Source of the DNA: Flavobacteriaceae bacterium PS02337
GTDB lineage: Bacteria; Bacteroidota; Bacteroidia; Flavobacteriales; Flavobacteriaceae
Direction of reading: 5' to 3'
Length of the DNA stretch: 64,000 bases
Assembly (NCBI GenBank): GCA_029959285.1
Contig: JASCOE010000014.1
Coordinates: 1 to 64,000 of the forward strand
The notes under the pieces were generated by a model. It saw nothing but the letters and a program-made list of their open reading frames with translations, ran no database searches and was not told the DNA's origin. A program made the position numbers and the translations under genes. The first letter of the stretch is position 1; each line of letters starts with the position of its first letter. Shown in pieces: positions 47,166 to 55,222 of the stretch.

Positions 47166-47870
47166 TTATAAGTCTTTAAATATTGTTTGTGCTACTACCT
47201 TTAATAATTCAGGCTTTAACCTTTTTGTAATATCTGGATTGATGTATTCAAAATTTATTTCACCATTTTTGCTTAATATAAATACCGATGGAACAGGTAT
47301 CAACAAATCAATGTCTTTTCCGCCAGTAGACTTAGGGAGAAAATCCCAATAACCTTTAGGGGCTTTATACGCGATGCCGAATTGCTTAGAAACTGCCAGA
47401 TCTGCATCTGACAACAATGTGTATTCTAAGCTTGCTTTATCCATTGAAGCGTTTAAACCTTCAGGCTTATCGGTGCTTATTGCAATTAACTGATATCCCA
47501 TTCTTTCCAGATCGCCTGATATTTCTTGTAATCCAGATAATTGTTTAGAACAGTATGGACACCATCCACCCCGATAAAAAACTAAGATAGTAGGTTTCTC
47601 AGCTACCATTTTATTTAAATCGACAATTTTCCCTTGCTGATTCATCAACGTTACCATAGGTATTTTCTCTCCTGCCAAAAGTGGGCTGATATCCTCAGCT
47701 TTTTGAGGATACATATTCTCTCCCATAGCCATCCTCCCCATTTCCATCTGGCTTTTTTCTTTATGGTCCATCATGTTCTTTTGTTGTCCTTGGGCATTGG
47801 CCTGACTAACCATTATAAGCAGACCAAGTATGCTCATAATGTGTTTTATTTTTTGTGTTATACTTTCCAT
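47166..47870 (-). CDS. Exported peroxiredoxin-like (AhpC/TSA) protein
   Basis: 234 residues with a signal peptide (MSILGLLIMVSQANAQ) and a redoxin domain. The motif FYRGGWCPYCSKQLSGLQ carries a CxxC at the peroxidatic position, as in the peroxiredoxin-like subfamily, and a later Thr-Asp-Lys-Pro segment follows (ISTDKPEG). It would reduce peroxides or act as thiol oxidoreductase in the periplasm. It is the second gene of the operon from the 48.3-kb promoter. Confidence 0.85.
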   Translation of the reverse strand: MESITQKIKHIMSILGLLIMVSQANAQGQQKNMMDHKEKSQMEMGRMAMGENMYPQKAEDISPLLAGEKIPMVTLMNQQGKIVDLNKMVAEKPTILVFYRGGWCPYCSKQLSGLQEISGDLERMGYQLIAISTDKPEGLNASMDKASLEYTLLSDADLAVSKQFGIAYKAPKGYWDFLPKSTGGKDIDLLIPVPSVFILSKNGEINFEYINPDITKRLKPELLKVVAQTIFKDL

Positions 47871-47890
47871 TTTTAGTTAATGAAGTGTGA

Positions 47891-48229
47891 TTAAATGTTT
47901 TTTGCTAAAGGAAAATCTACCGGTACTTGTGTTACGGCATGTAATAAGTTGCTTATTGTACGATCACCTAACATTGTTGCAAATGATACAGCCTGTCCTT
48001 TACCTGCATATAATTGAATTGAAATTGATTCTCCTGGCATAATTAGAGGAGAACCGCCATTATTTTTAAATGTTCCTGATTCAACTAAAGGTCTGGAGTC
48101 CAATACATTTTCAATTGTAATCGTTGACGATGATGACATTTCCATCATGCCATCATCGTCCTTACTACATGATGCTAAAACTAATGATAGTCCCAAAAGT
48201 GATAACCACCCAAATTGTTTGTGTCTCAT
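47891..48229 (-). CDS. Chimeric gene: spondin-like lipoprotein front, CMD tail
   Basis: 112 codons. Residues 1-85 are the start of a spondin-N-type lipoprotein (lipobox LVLASC, then ITIENVLDSRPLVESGTF and GESISIQLYAGKGQAVSFAT). The last 26 residues (LGDRTISNLLHAVTQVPVDF and on) are almost the same as the end of the CMD protein at 52156 (IGDRTISNILHAVTQVPNEF). Neither domain is complete. An in-frame deletion joining two genes is the simplest origin. It is the first gene behind the 48.3-kb AraC-type promoter and may be non-functional. Confidence 0.8.
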   Translation of the reverse strand: MRHKQFGWLSLLGLSLVLASCSKDDDGMMEMSSSSTITIENVLDSRPLVESGTFKNNGGSPLIMPGESISIQLYAGKGQAVSFATMLGDRTISNLLHAVTQVPVDFPLAKNI

Positions 48230-48256
48230 AAATTATTCTGTTAAAATTTTATAAAA

Positions 48257-48323
48257 CAAAGGTATTTGATGATATTAGTTATACTGATGTCCAAATTTCC
48301 CTATCATATGACTGAATTTCCCG
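48257..48323 (-). promoter_or_regulatory. AraC-type operator and promoter A
   Basis: On the minus strand, CGGGAAATTCAGTCAT and AGGGAAATTTGGACAT begin exactly 21 bp apart (48323 to 48287). After 22 bp comes the -7 box TACCTTTG (48264-48257). It drives the chimera-peroxiredoxin-thioredoxin-SDR operon. Confidence 0.75.
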
Positions 48324-48329
48324 ATTTAC

Positions 48330-49132
48330 GGTATCTATCTGTTTAACTCGAAAAAATTATTGATTTGGGAGATTCAAATTGACAAAATTAGCTAACTTAA
48401 AATGTCAACCACCTATTCAAAGGAAAATTTGAAACAGTAAATCGAAGACAGAATCAAAAAAAGAGAATTAATACCATGTTAACATACAATCCAGCCATGT
48501 ATTCATCAATCATATTCTATTCCTTCACAGGATAGAGGTCTTAGCGGGTTCTATGTAAAAATGGTATCATGACTTACTTGCACAAATTGCTTGGGTAAGT
48601 GGTTTTTTATATTCAAAAAAATACGCAGATTCCAAAACATCATTAACGGCAGTGTGTCTAAAAACCTAAACCTAACTGCTGAGAATCGAATATACGCGAA
48701 TTTTGTAAGATAGGTGCCCGTGTATGAAATTGTGATTTGAGGTTATTACACAGTTTGACGGTCAGCACCTCATGGCAAATGCGAATTGGTGGAGTGGTCT
48801 TTATTACATTTAGTCTGCTAAATTCCGAATATAAAATTTCAACATAAGGACCGTTGACATAGGATCACGGCTCTCACTATATTACCTGATAATATTTGCT
48901 TCCCTTATATCTTTTAGTGGTATGTACGAGTATCTACACAAGTAAGTATATATGCTTATGTAATCCTGTAGTGGCTATATTGCTTAGTTTATTCTTCACA
49001 AAAGATAAAATCACTTTAATTCTATGATAGGCCTTTTTATTATTTTAGAAAGCATCTTATTCATGAATATAAAAAATACGGAACAGCTTTAAATTAGAAT
49101 TAGAAAGAAAGCTATTCCAATTTAGTCGATAA
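48330..49132. other. Long gene-free stretch
   Basis: About 800 bp between two divergent AraC-type promoters with no open frame or RNA I can recognise. Stop codons are frequent in all frames. It may be decayed coding DNA left by the deletions seen around it. Confidence 0.5.
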
Positions 49133-49198
49133 AAGGAAATTTCGTCATGTATTAGGGAAATATGGACTATTAACCGCGCTGTTTTATAAATATCTTTG
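49133..49198 (+). promoter_or_regulatory. AraC-type operator and promoter C
   Basis: AAGGAAATTTCGTCAT and AGGGAAATATGGACTA begin 21 bp apart (49133 to 49169), followed after 21 bp by the -7 box TATCTTTG (49191-49198). It lies just before the DUF417 gene. Confidence 0.75.
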
Positions 49199-49223
49199 TT
49201 TTATCAAATAAAAAAATAAAAAA

Positions 49224-49661
49224 ATGGAAAAATCAAGCAACATAAAAACGCCAAGTATCGGGCTATTAATCATGGTTCTAGGTACAGCAGTTGTTCTACT
49301 CTGGATCGGTGCTTTTAAGTTTACATTAACGGAAGCTAAAGGAATTAAATCTCTCGTAGAAAATCATCCTTTAATGGGATGGAGTTATGAAATATGGTCA
49401 ATTAGAACCGTTTCAAATATAATCGGCATAATTGAAATTATCACGGGATTAATGCTGTTGATAGGAATAAAAATAAAAAATAGCCTAAAATGGGCTGGAT
49501 TGCTAATGATTTTGACTTTTGGATTTACAATTAGTTTTTTATTTACTACTCCTGGAGTATGGAAGACAGTAGATGGAGTACCTGTTACGGACTTTTTTAT
49601 TTTGAAAGATTTAGTCTTTTTGGGATTTGGTGTGGCCTTATGGAAAGATAGTATTAAATGA
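49224..49661 (+). CDS. DUF417 (YkgB/RclC-like) membrane protein
   Basis: 145-residue protein with four spans (SIGLLIMVLGTAVVLLWIG; TVSNIIGIIEIITGLMLLIG; WAGLLMILTFGFTISFLF; FFILKDLVFLGFGVALW) and the family segment FKFTLTEAKGIKSLVENHP. E. coli RclC (YkgB) of the reactive-chlorine regulon belongs to this family. Here the gene stands alone behind an AraC-type operator inside an island of methionine-sulfoxide and thiol repair genes, which supports a related oxidant-defence role. The exact function is unknown even in E. coli. Confidence 0.85.
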   Translation: MEKSSNIKTPSIGLLIMVLGTAVVLLWIGAFKFTLTEAKGIKSLVENHPLMGWSYEIWSIRTVSNIIGIIEIITGLMLLIGIKIKNSLKWAGLLMILTFGFTISFLFTTPGVWKTVDGVPVTDFFILKDLVFLGFGVALWKDSIK

Positions 49662-49794
49662 AGCCTCGGTAGCTGAAGAATCAATCGAATCAACGATAAA
49701 ATTGTATTGTGAATAAATAATTAATGAAAACAAGATTAGAAATAATGGGAGGCGTTAGTATGAGGTTACTTTTAAGTAGCCTTGTATTGATTTT

Positions 49795-49834
49795 GTTGAG
49801 CTTCAATCGTATGGATATACGATTGAAGCTCAAC
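49795..49834. repeat. Perfect 18-bp inverted repeat, 4-base loop
   Basis: GTTGAGCTTCAATCGTAT (49795-49812), loop GGAT, then its exact complement (49817-49834). AGCC/GGCT could extend pairing outside. There is no T-run, so it is not a standard terminator. Confidence 0.8.
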
Positions 49835-49845
49835 AGGCTTCCCAT

Positions 49846-50016
49846 ATGGAAATCTCTTATTGCAATCCTTTAAAAAGTGATTGTAAATCACATCAATCCG
49901 GTAAGACAAAAAATAATAAATGTAAAAGGGAATGTTCAAGTAAATGTTGCGGGAAAGCATGTAATAATGGCTCTATTGTAGTCGCAGTAATTGAAAAATC
50001 TACGAAAAGAATATAA
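49846..50016 (+). CDS. Small Cys-rich hypothetical ORF
   Basis: 56 codons with seven Cys (residues 6, 13, 26, 30, 34, 35, 39) and many Lys, including CKRECSSKCCGKAC. The frame is open back to 49780 without another ATG. The Cys spacing is suggestive of a metal- or disulfide-bearing peptide, but no family is recognised, and it may be a remnant frame-shifted from the signal-like ORF at 49760. Confidence 0.3.
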   Translation: MEISYCNPLKSDCKSHQSGKTKNNKCKRECSSKCCGKACNNGSIVVAVIEKSTKRI

Positions 50017-50154
50017 TGTTGATCATTGTAAACGTCGAAATTACCGACAAACCCCTACTCATACCATGCTCACTTATCGAAAGTAGCATAAAGGATTATG
50101 TCGCTAATTTGAAATTGCCTTTGAATAAATAGAAAACCTCAATTACATAAGAAA

Positions 50155-50673
50155 ATGAAACAATTTTTTACACTGATTATCTTTTTTGGTACATTTTGTA
50201 CAGCAATGGCTCAATCAACAGACAGTCTACAGGTACAGTTAGCAAGAAAATGGACTAATAGTAAATCTTATGCACTAAAGCTTGCTGCCTTAATGCCAGA
50301 AAAGGATTATGAATTTAGAGCTACGGATGAGGAAATGACTTTTACGGAGCAGTTGCTTCATATTGCCGACAATATGAATTGGTTATCGTCCACTTACCTT
50401 TTTACTAATGCCCCTGTTAAAAGAGATCCTGCAATAAAGCTCTCAAAGGCTGAAGTATTAAAAGTATTAGCGGAGGCCTACGATCGTGGATTGCAGGGCC
50501 ACAATAGAACAAGCAAAATGCAATTGGAAGAGCATGTGAAGTTTTTTGCCGGACCAATGACCAGGAGTCAGATTTTAATTTTGATGCATGACCACCAAAC
50601 TCACCATCTCGGACAGCTTATCGTTTACTTGCGTCTTAAAGGCATTAAGCCACCGAATTACGTGGGTTGGTAA
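50155..50673 (+). CDS. Exported DinB-family protein
   Basis: 172 residues with a signal peptide (FTLIIFFGTFCTAMAQ) and a DinB four-helix bundle. The metal-binding His are visible in EQLLHIADNMNWL (near 62) and HDHQTHHLGQLIVYLRL (near 143-149). DinB/YfiT-type proteins are metal-dependent thiol-handling enzymes (some use bacillithiol or mycothiol), which fits the redox neighbourhood. The substrate is unknown, and the exported form is common in Bacteroidota. Confidence 0.85.
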   Translation: MKQFFTLIIFFGTFCTAMAQSTDSLQVQLARKWTNSKSYALKLAALMPEKDYEFRATDEEMTFTEQLLHIADNMNWLSSTYLFTNAPVKRDPAIKLSKAEVLKVLAEAYDRGLQGHNRTSKMQLEEHVKFFAGPMTRSQILILMHDHQTHHLGQLIVYLRLKGIKPPNYVGW

Positions 50674-50737
50674 AACAAAAAATGTTTTTCAGTCAAAGAA
50701 CTAACAATGGCTAAGTTTTAAAATCAATTGAAAAAAA

Positions 50738-51532
50738 ATGAAGAACAGAAGAACCTTTTTACAGACCGTAGCACCAATAGGACTATTAAGTTTGGTGAAT
50801 ATTGAAGGCTTTGCAAATAAGCCTGAGCTTTCAACCAATAAGCATGAAGTTGCAACAGATAAGCCGAAAGTTATTTTCTTCGATGTAAATGAAACCTTAC
50901 TGGATTTAGAGCCCCTGAAGAAATCTGTTGTTGCAAAACTTGGAGGTAACAAGGAACTTGGTACATTATGGTTTACAACAATGCTTCAATACTCACTAGT
51001 GGTTACCGTAAGCGACCAATACATGGATTTTGGCAGCATTGGAGCCGCAACATTAAGAATGGTTGCAAAGAACAATAAGATTGATCTAAGCGAGGATGAA
51101 GCGAAAGCAGCAGTGAAGCCAATTTTGTCTTTAAAGCCACATCCTGAAGTCACGGAGGCTTTAGCGCTGTTGAAAAAAGCCGGATATGTTCTAGTCTCAT
51201 TTAGCAATTCTTCGAATAAGGCAGTCAAGTCGCAACTAGAATTTGCCGGAATTGACTCTTTCTTTGATCAAATTTTAAGTGTAGAGGATTATGGAAAATT
51301 TAAGCCGCATATCGAAGTGTATAAGTGGGCTGCAAGAAAAATGAATGTAAAAAATGTTGATTGTATGCTAGTAGCTGCTCATGGATGGGATGTTGGTGGA
51401 GCAAAGTGGGCTGGTTGGCAAACCGCGTTTGTATCTAGGCCCGGTCAACAGCTATTTCCTCTTGCGATCAGGCCAGATATCGTTAAGGATGATCTATTGA
51501 AAGTCGCCAATGAAATTTTAGCATTGAAATAA
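50738..51532 (+). CDS. Exported haloacid-dehalogenase-type (type II) hydrolase
   Basis: 264 residues. A twin-Arg-like signal (NRRTFLQTVAPIGLLSLVN) precedes a HAD domain: nucleophile Asp in IFFDVNETLLDL near 48, VSFSNSSNKAVKSQ near 157, Lys in VEDYGKFKPH near 190 and VAAHGWDVGGAKWAG near 212, as in 2-haloacid dehalogenases. Dehalogenation of small chlorinated acids would suit chlorine stress but is not proven; export of such an enzyme is unusual. Confidence 0.85.
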   Translation: MKNRRTFLQTVAPIGLLSLVNIEGFANKPELSTNKHEVATDKPKVIFFDVNETLLDLEPLKKSVVAKLGGNKELGTLWFTTMLQYSLVVTVSDQYMDFGSIGAATLRMVAKNNKIDLSEDEAKAAVKPILSLKPHPEVTEALALLKKAGYVLVSFSNSSNKAVKSQLEFAGIDSFFDQILSVEDYGKFKPHIEVYKWAARKMNVKNVDCMLVAAHGWDVGGAKWAGWQTAFVSRPGQQLFPLAIRPDIVKDDLLKVANEILALK

Positions 51533-52044
51533 TAATAGAAAAGTATTGTTTACGGTAGTTTTCTCTTTAGATCATCAATAATTACAAAAAGTAATAATGC
51601 TATAAACAGTTGACCTTCCCCCGCTAAACTGCTACGATTTAAAGTAGAGTAAAATGGCAATATATTGTTTAAGAAAGCCGGCAATTTACTGTCAAAATTC
51701 ACACCTAAGATGGCGCACAGTACTACAATACAATGTAGAAATAACTACTTCTTAATAAGGAAAGTGAAGGGAGAATAAACTGCCCGATGCATCTGGGAAA
51801 TATCAAATAAAGTTGTTTAAAAGAGAACTTTAGGGAAAATCAAAAAAACAAATTTGAAATTATTGGAAGGGAATACTCGTGCGTTTTAAGAAACATACAT
51901 AAGCAGGTCTTACATACAGATAAACTATTTCACCCACAATTTCTTTTTCGGTGATGGCTAACGTGTAAGTACTCTAATATAGCTAGTCAATTTGTACATC
52001 GTCAATATTTATTAAAACATATCCGGAAGTGAAATTTTCCATAT
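51533..52044. other. Gene-free stretch before the cmd operon
   Basis: About 510 bp with no supported gene, RNA or repeat; stops occur in all frames. It ends at the AraC-type operator. Confidence 0.5.
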
Positions 52045-52111
52045 CGGGAAGTATAGACAACTTAAAGGGAAGTACGGACATTTGTGAAAGCTTTCCCTCG
52101 GCTTACCTTTG
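52045..52111 (+). promoter_or_regulatory. AraC-type operator and promoter B
   Basis: CGGGAAGTATAGACAA and AGGGAAGTACGGACAT begin 21 bp apart (52045 to 52081), then 22 bp to the -7 box TACCTTTG (52104-52111). The geometry matches promoter A exactly. The site precedes the CMD gene at 52156. Confidence 0.75.
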
Positions 52112-52155
52112 TACTATACAAACGAATAAATTTATAACATAACAATTTAATAAAA

Positions 52156-52695
52156 ATGGAAAATACATTCAACGTCCTAAAAAGAGAAGAGGTTTCAGCA
52201 AAAAATCAACAGATATTCGATGGTCTGAAAAAAGCATTCGGTGCTGTGCCTAATTTGTACTCTACGTTAGCTTATTCCGAAAATGCGCTAGAAGCTTATA
52301 TTAATCTTGAAAATAGCAAAACTTCGTTAACAAAAAAAGAAATTGAGGCGGTAACGCTCGTAGTTAGTGAGGTGAATAGTTGTTTATATTGCTTAAGTGC
52401 ACATACTATGGTAGCCAAGATGAATGGTTTCACAGAAGAACAGACGCTTGAAATCAGAGGTGGAAGTGCAGGGTTTGATAAAAAATTGAATGCTTTGGTA
52501 AAACTCGCCAAACAGCTTTCAGAAAAAAGAAATGCAGGTGATGGAACATTGGTAGCAGCCTTTTTTGATGCCGGTTATTCGAAAGAGAACCTTATTGATA
52601 TGATCGTGCACATAGGCGACAGAACTATCAGTAACATATTACATGCTGTAACCCAAGTGCCTAATGAATTTCCATTAGCAAAATCTATTAGCTAG
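52156..52695 (+). CDS. AhpD/CMD-family peroxidase-type protein
   Basis: 179-residue AhpD-fold protein with an intact site CLYCLSAHTMVAK (near 78, CxxCxxxH). This arrangement lets AhpD-like proteins act as thiol peroxidases or reductants. The front KAFGAVPNLYSTLAYSENAL is typical. Its carboxy end is the source-type sequence seen fused in the chimera at 47891. It is expressed from promoter B and followed after 49 bp by a second CMD gene. Confidence 0.85.
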   Translation: MENTFNVLKREEVSAKNQQIFDGLKKAFGAVPNLYSTLAYSENALEAYINLENSKTSLTKKEIEAVTLVVSEVNSCLYCLSAHTMVAKMNGFTEEQTLEIRGGSAGFDKKLNALVKLAKQLSEKRNAGDGTLVAAFFDAGYSKENLIDMIVHIGDRTISNILHAVTQVPNEFPLAKSIS

Positions 52696-52744
52696 TAATA
52701 ACTACTATTCAGTTAACGTCAAAATAACTTTAAATCTATAGACT

Positions 52745-53290
52745 ATGATGCCAAGAACACAAGCTCTAAAGCCGGAACAGGTGCCGGCTGACTCTAAACC
52801 AACTCTTGATACGTTCACCAAGATGCTCGGGTTCACGCCAAATATGCTTGCGACATTTGCGCAGAGTCCAATTGCGTTTAATGCATGGGCTACTTTCCGC
52901 AGTTCCCTGAACAAGGTGCTTGACGTGAAGACGCGAGAAATCATCAGCCTCGCCGTCTCTGAGGTGAATGGCTGCAACTACTGCCTGGCGGTTCACAGCT
53001 ATGCGGCCAGTATGGCTAAGTTGCCGGCCGATGAAATTATTCTCGCTCGAAAAGGCCATGCTATCGATCCGAAGAAGGACGCCGCCGTCCAGTTTGCGCG
53101 CAAAATCATCGAGACCCGCGGTCAGGTCGGTGAGTCTGATCTGGAAACTGTTCGTCAAGCTGGATATACAGATGCGAATGTCATGGAGATTGTCGCTCTG
53201 GTGGCTATGTATTCACTGACGAACTTTTTCAATAACGTGTTCGATCCGGAGAAGGACTATCCCGCTGTTCCGCTGGCTGGTTCGATCTAA
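52745..53290 (+). CDS. AhpD/CMD-family protein, GC-rich import
   Basis: 181 residues, CMD/peroxidase-related family, with intact CNYCLAVHSYAA (near 77), KMLGFTPNMLATFAQSP at the front and FNNVFDPEKDYPAVPL at the end. Codons are markedly GC-richer (many GCC, CTG, ATC, CGC) than the AT-rich neighbours, pointing to recent acquisition, perhaps from a proteobacterium. It lies in the same direction as the CMD gene before it and probably shares its promoter. Confidence 0.85.
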   Translation: MMPRTQALKPEQVPADSKPTLDTFTKMLGFTPNMLATFAQSPIAFNAWATFRSSLNKVLDVKTREIISLAVSEVNGCNYCLAVHSYAASMAKLPADEIILARKGHAIDPKKDAAVQFARKIIETRGQVGESDLETVRQAGYTDANVMEIVALVAMYSLTNFFNNVFDPEKDYPAVPLAGSI

Positions 53291-53326
53291 CTTTTATGTG
53301 GTTGGATAAATAATCTTCTAAGAGAC

Positions 53327-53830
53327 ATGAACATGCTAAAAACAAGATTGCAAGATTATAAGCGACAGTAATATAAGTTAAAAACAAGAAAGGACATCGG
53401 AAAAGCAGAACCTAAATTATACAGAGCGAGGGGGACTTCGGACAAATATTTACCAACTTTAGATCAGGAACCAAACCCCCAAGGAACTTATCCGGACTTG
53501 GATTTCACCAATCAACGTTTGCGGTTACTATATAATCAGTCATACCCAAGCGGCGTTGGAATTAGGGTAAACTCCGTAGCGCCTGTTTGTCCTGGCCGCA
53601 TGGTGGGAAACAACTTTTTTACAGAAACAGAACAAGCTGTACTTAAACTGGCAGAAGAAATTGCTTAACTTGATATAGCTGGGGTTTCTGATGAAACTTA
53701 CGATCGAGCACTAGCGCTGCTTGGTGAACAGAAATTAGCTCAAGTAATTTTTGTTACAGTTACCATCGGTAGCTGGAACTGAATCGCTATTGCCATGCAT
53801 ATGGTAACCGGAGAATAGCCCAATAGTGCA
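53327..53830 (+). pseudogene. Composite remnant: SDR piece and AhpD tail
   Basis: A short start (MNMLKTRLQDYKRQ, stop) is followed by a Met-less frame. That frame contains an SDR-like piece, GVGIRVNSVAPVCPGRMV (about 53557-53610), joined to an AhpD/CMD carboxy part, FFTETEQAVLKLAEEIA, stop, LDIAGVSDETYDRAL and QVIFVTVTIGSWN, stop, IAIAMHMV. In intact AhpD proteins these segments are continuous (WN-R-IAI). Two nonsense codons and the foreign SDR piece mark a dead, recombined gene. Confidence 0.7.
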
Positions 53831-53885
53831 ATTGATGTTATTTTTTTATATGTATTATATGAAAGAAAATGAAATCTGAACGGGA

Positions 53886-54725
53886 ATGATCAAAGAATAT
53901 AACGAAAATGCAACATTGGCGCGGTTTGTTATGCACAGCGATAATCAACTGTTTTCAGGATTAGGACTTAGCAATTCAAGTCCTAATCCCGTAAATACTT
54001 TTGTTTACAATAAGGGTGAATCGCAAGAAGTACTCATCGATGCGATAGCCTACACAATGCCACCACGGAGCATTCTTCCGCTCGTTTCCAATCAGCATTT
54101 CACCTTTCAGCATCCTGAGACCCTAACTGCCTGGCAATTTAACCGTGAATTTTACTGTATCATCGATCACGATGCTGAAGTTGGATGCGTCGGTTTTCTC
54201 TTCTACGGAATCCAGCATCCAATGTTTATCACACTAAATGCCGATGAAGCAGAAGAATTGTCCGACCTTGAAAAAGTGTTTTCTACTGAACTGATGGTGA
54301 GGGATAATTTTCAGGGAGAAATGCTTCGTACCTTATTAAAAAGGGTAATTATAAAAACTACACGAATAGCAAAGCTTCAAAGTGAAAGCTATTCAAAATT
54401 CCCTGATGAAAAAATGGATATTGTGAGAAAATTTGCATTGCTTCTCGAAAAAAATTTCAAAGAACAACATCAGGTTAATTTTTATGCAGGTGCCCTCCAT
54501 AAATCTCCTAAGACATTGAGCAATGTTTTTGCACGATTAAAACAACCGGCACCTTCGGTACTCATTCGTGAAAAGCTTCTGTTGGAAGCCAAACGTTATT
54601 TACATTATACCGAAAAATCAGCTAAAGAAATAGCATACGAACTTGGGTTTGAAAATCCGGCACATTTCAGCAAGTTTTTTAAGCTCTATACGGGAACAAA
54701 TATTTCGAAGTTCAGAAGTATCTGA
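53886..54725 (+). CDS. AraC-family regulator, redox island copy 2
   Basis: 279 residues, highly similar to copy 1 at 44911 along its length (TFVYNKG; PLVSNQHFTFQ; AWQFNREFYCIIDHDAEVGC; AHFSKFFKLYTGTNISKF). The cupin-like part is at 1-170 and the double HTH at about 182-279. The cysteines of EFYC and EVGC are at 91 and 101. It is followed by a broken cmd gene, mirroring the araC-cmd order of copy 1 in opposite orientation. It is the nearest regulator to promoter B. Confidence 0.88.
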   Translation: MIKEYNENATLARFVMHSDNQLFSGLGLSNSSPNPVNTFVYNKGESQEVLIDAIAYTMPPRSILPLVSNQHFTFQHPETLTAWQFNREFYCIIDHDAEVGCVGFLFYGIQHPMFITLNADEAEELSDLEKVFSTELMVRDNFQGEMLRTLLKRVIIKTTRIAKLQSESYSKFPDEKMDIVRKFALLLEKNFKEQHQVNFYAGALHKSPKTLSNVFARLKQPAPSVLIREKLLLEAKRYLHYTEKSAKEIAYELGFENPAHFSKFFKLYTGTNISKFRSI

Positions 54726-54749
54726 TAGAAACATTTTAATATAATAGAG

Positions 54750-55138
54750 ATGTCAACGATAGATAACAACATGTACCTTCTTAATGCAATGAGTGAGCAG
54801 AATAGTAAGTATTTAACTTATTTCAATAGAAAGTTGGGGCGTAAACCAAATTTGTTTTTGACGGTGATGTATTCTAACGATGCGTTATCTGCCTACTACC
54901 GTTTCATACGAGAAAGACCTCTCTGTCAAAAAAGGAGTTAGAGGCAATAGCATTGACAGTATCACAACAGAATAAGGCAATGTACTGTCTGAGCATGCAC
55001 ACCATGATAGCAAAATTGAAGGGTTTCAGTGAAGAGGAAATTCTTGAAATACGAAAAGGTTCTGTTTCGTTTGACAGTAAACTTAATGTGTTAGTGGAAA
55101 CTATCAAAGGCTATAGCCGAACATCCAAGTTATTTTGA
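54750..55138 (+). pseudogene. Frameshifted AhpD/CMD gene
   Basis: The first frame (54750-54941) gives FNRKLGRKPNLFLTVMYSND and SAYYRF. Homology continues in another frame from about 54905 with LSKKELEAIALTVSQQN, MYCLSMHTMIAKLKGFSEEE and KLNVLVETIKG, then ends early. Compared with the CMD at 44337, one frameshift and loss of the last roughly 50 codons are evident. Like that paralogue the site lacks the first Cys (AMYC). Confidence 0.8.
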
Positions 55139-55222
55139 CATCAGTTAGATAAAGAATACTGAATTCAAAAGGATTTTTCAAAGGGAACCAAATACTTCTA
55201 AGATCGTGCAAATTTAAAAATT

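Larger units (their letters stand above)
49662..50154. other. Intergenic region with hairpin and small Cys-rich frame
   Basis: No established gene. It holds the perfect hairpin at 49795-49834, a short signal-like frame at 49760 (MRLLLSSLVLILLSF) in another frame, and the Cys-rich ORF at 49846. These could be parts of one broken small exported protein. Confidence 0.45.
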
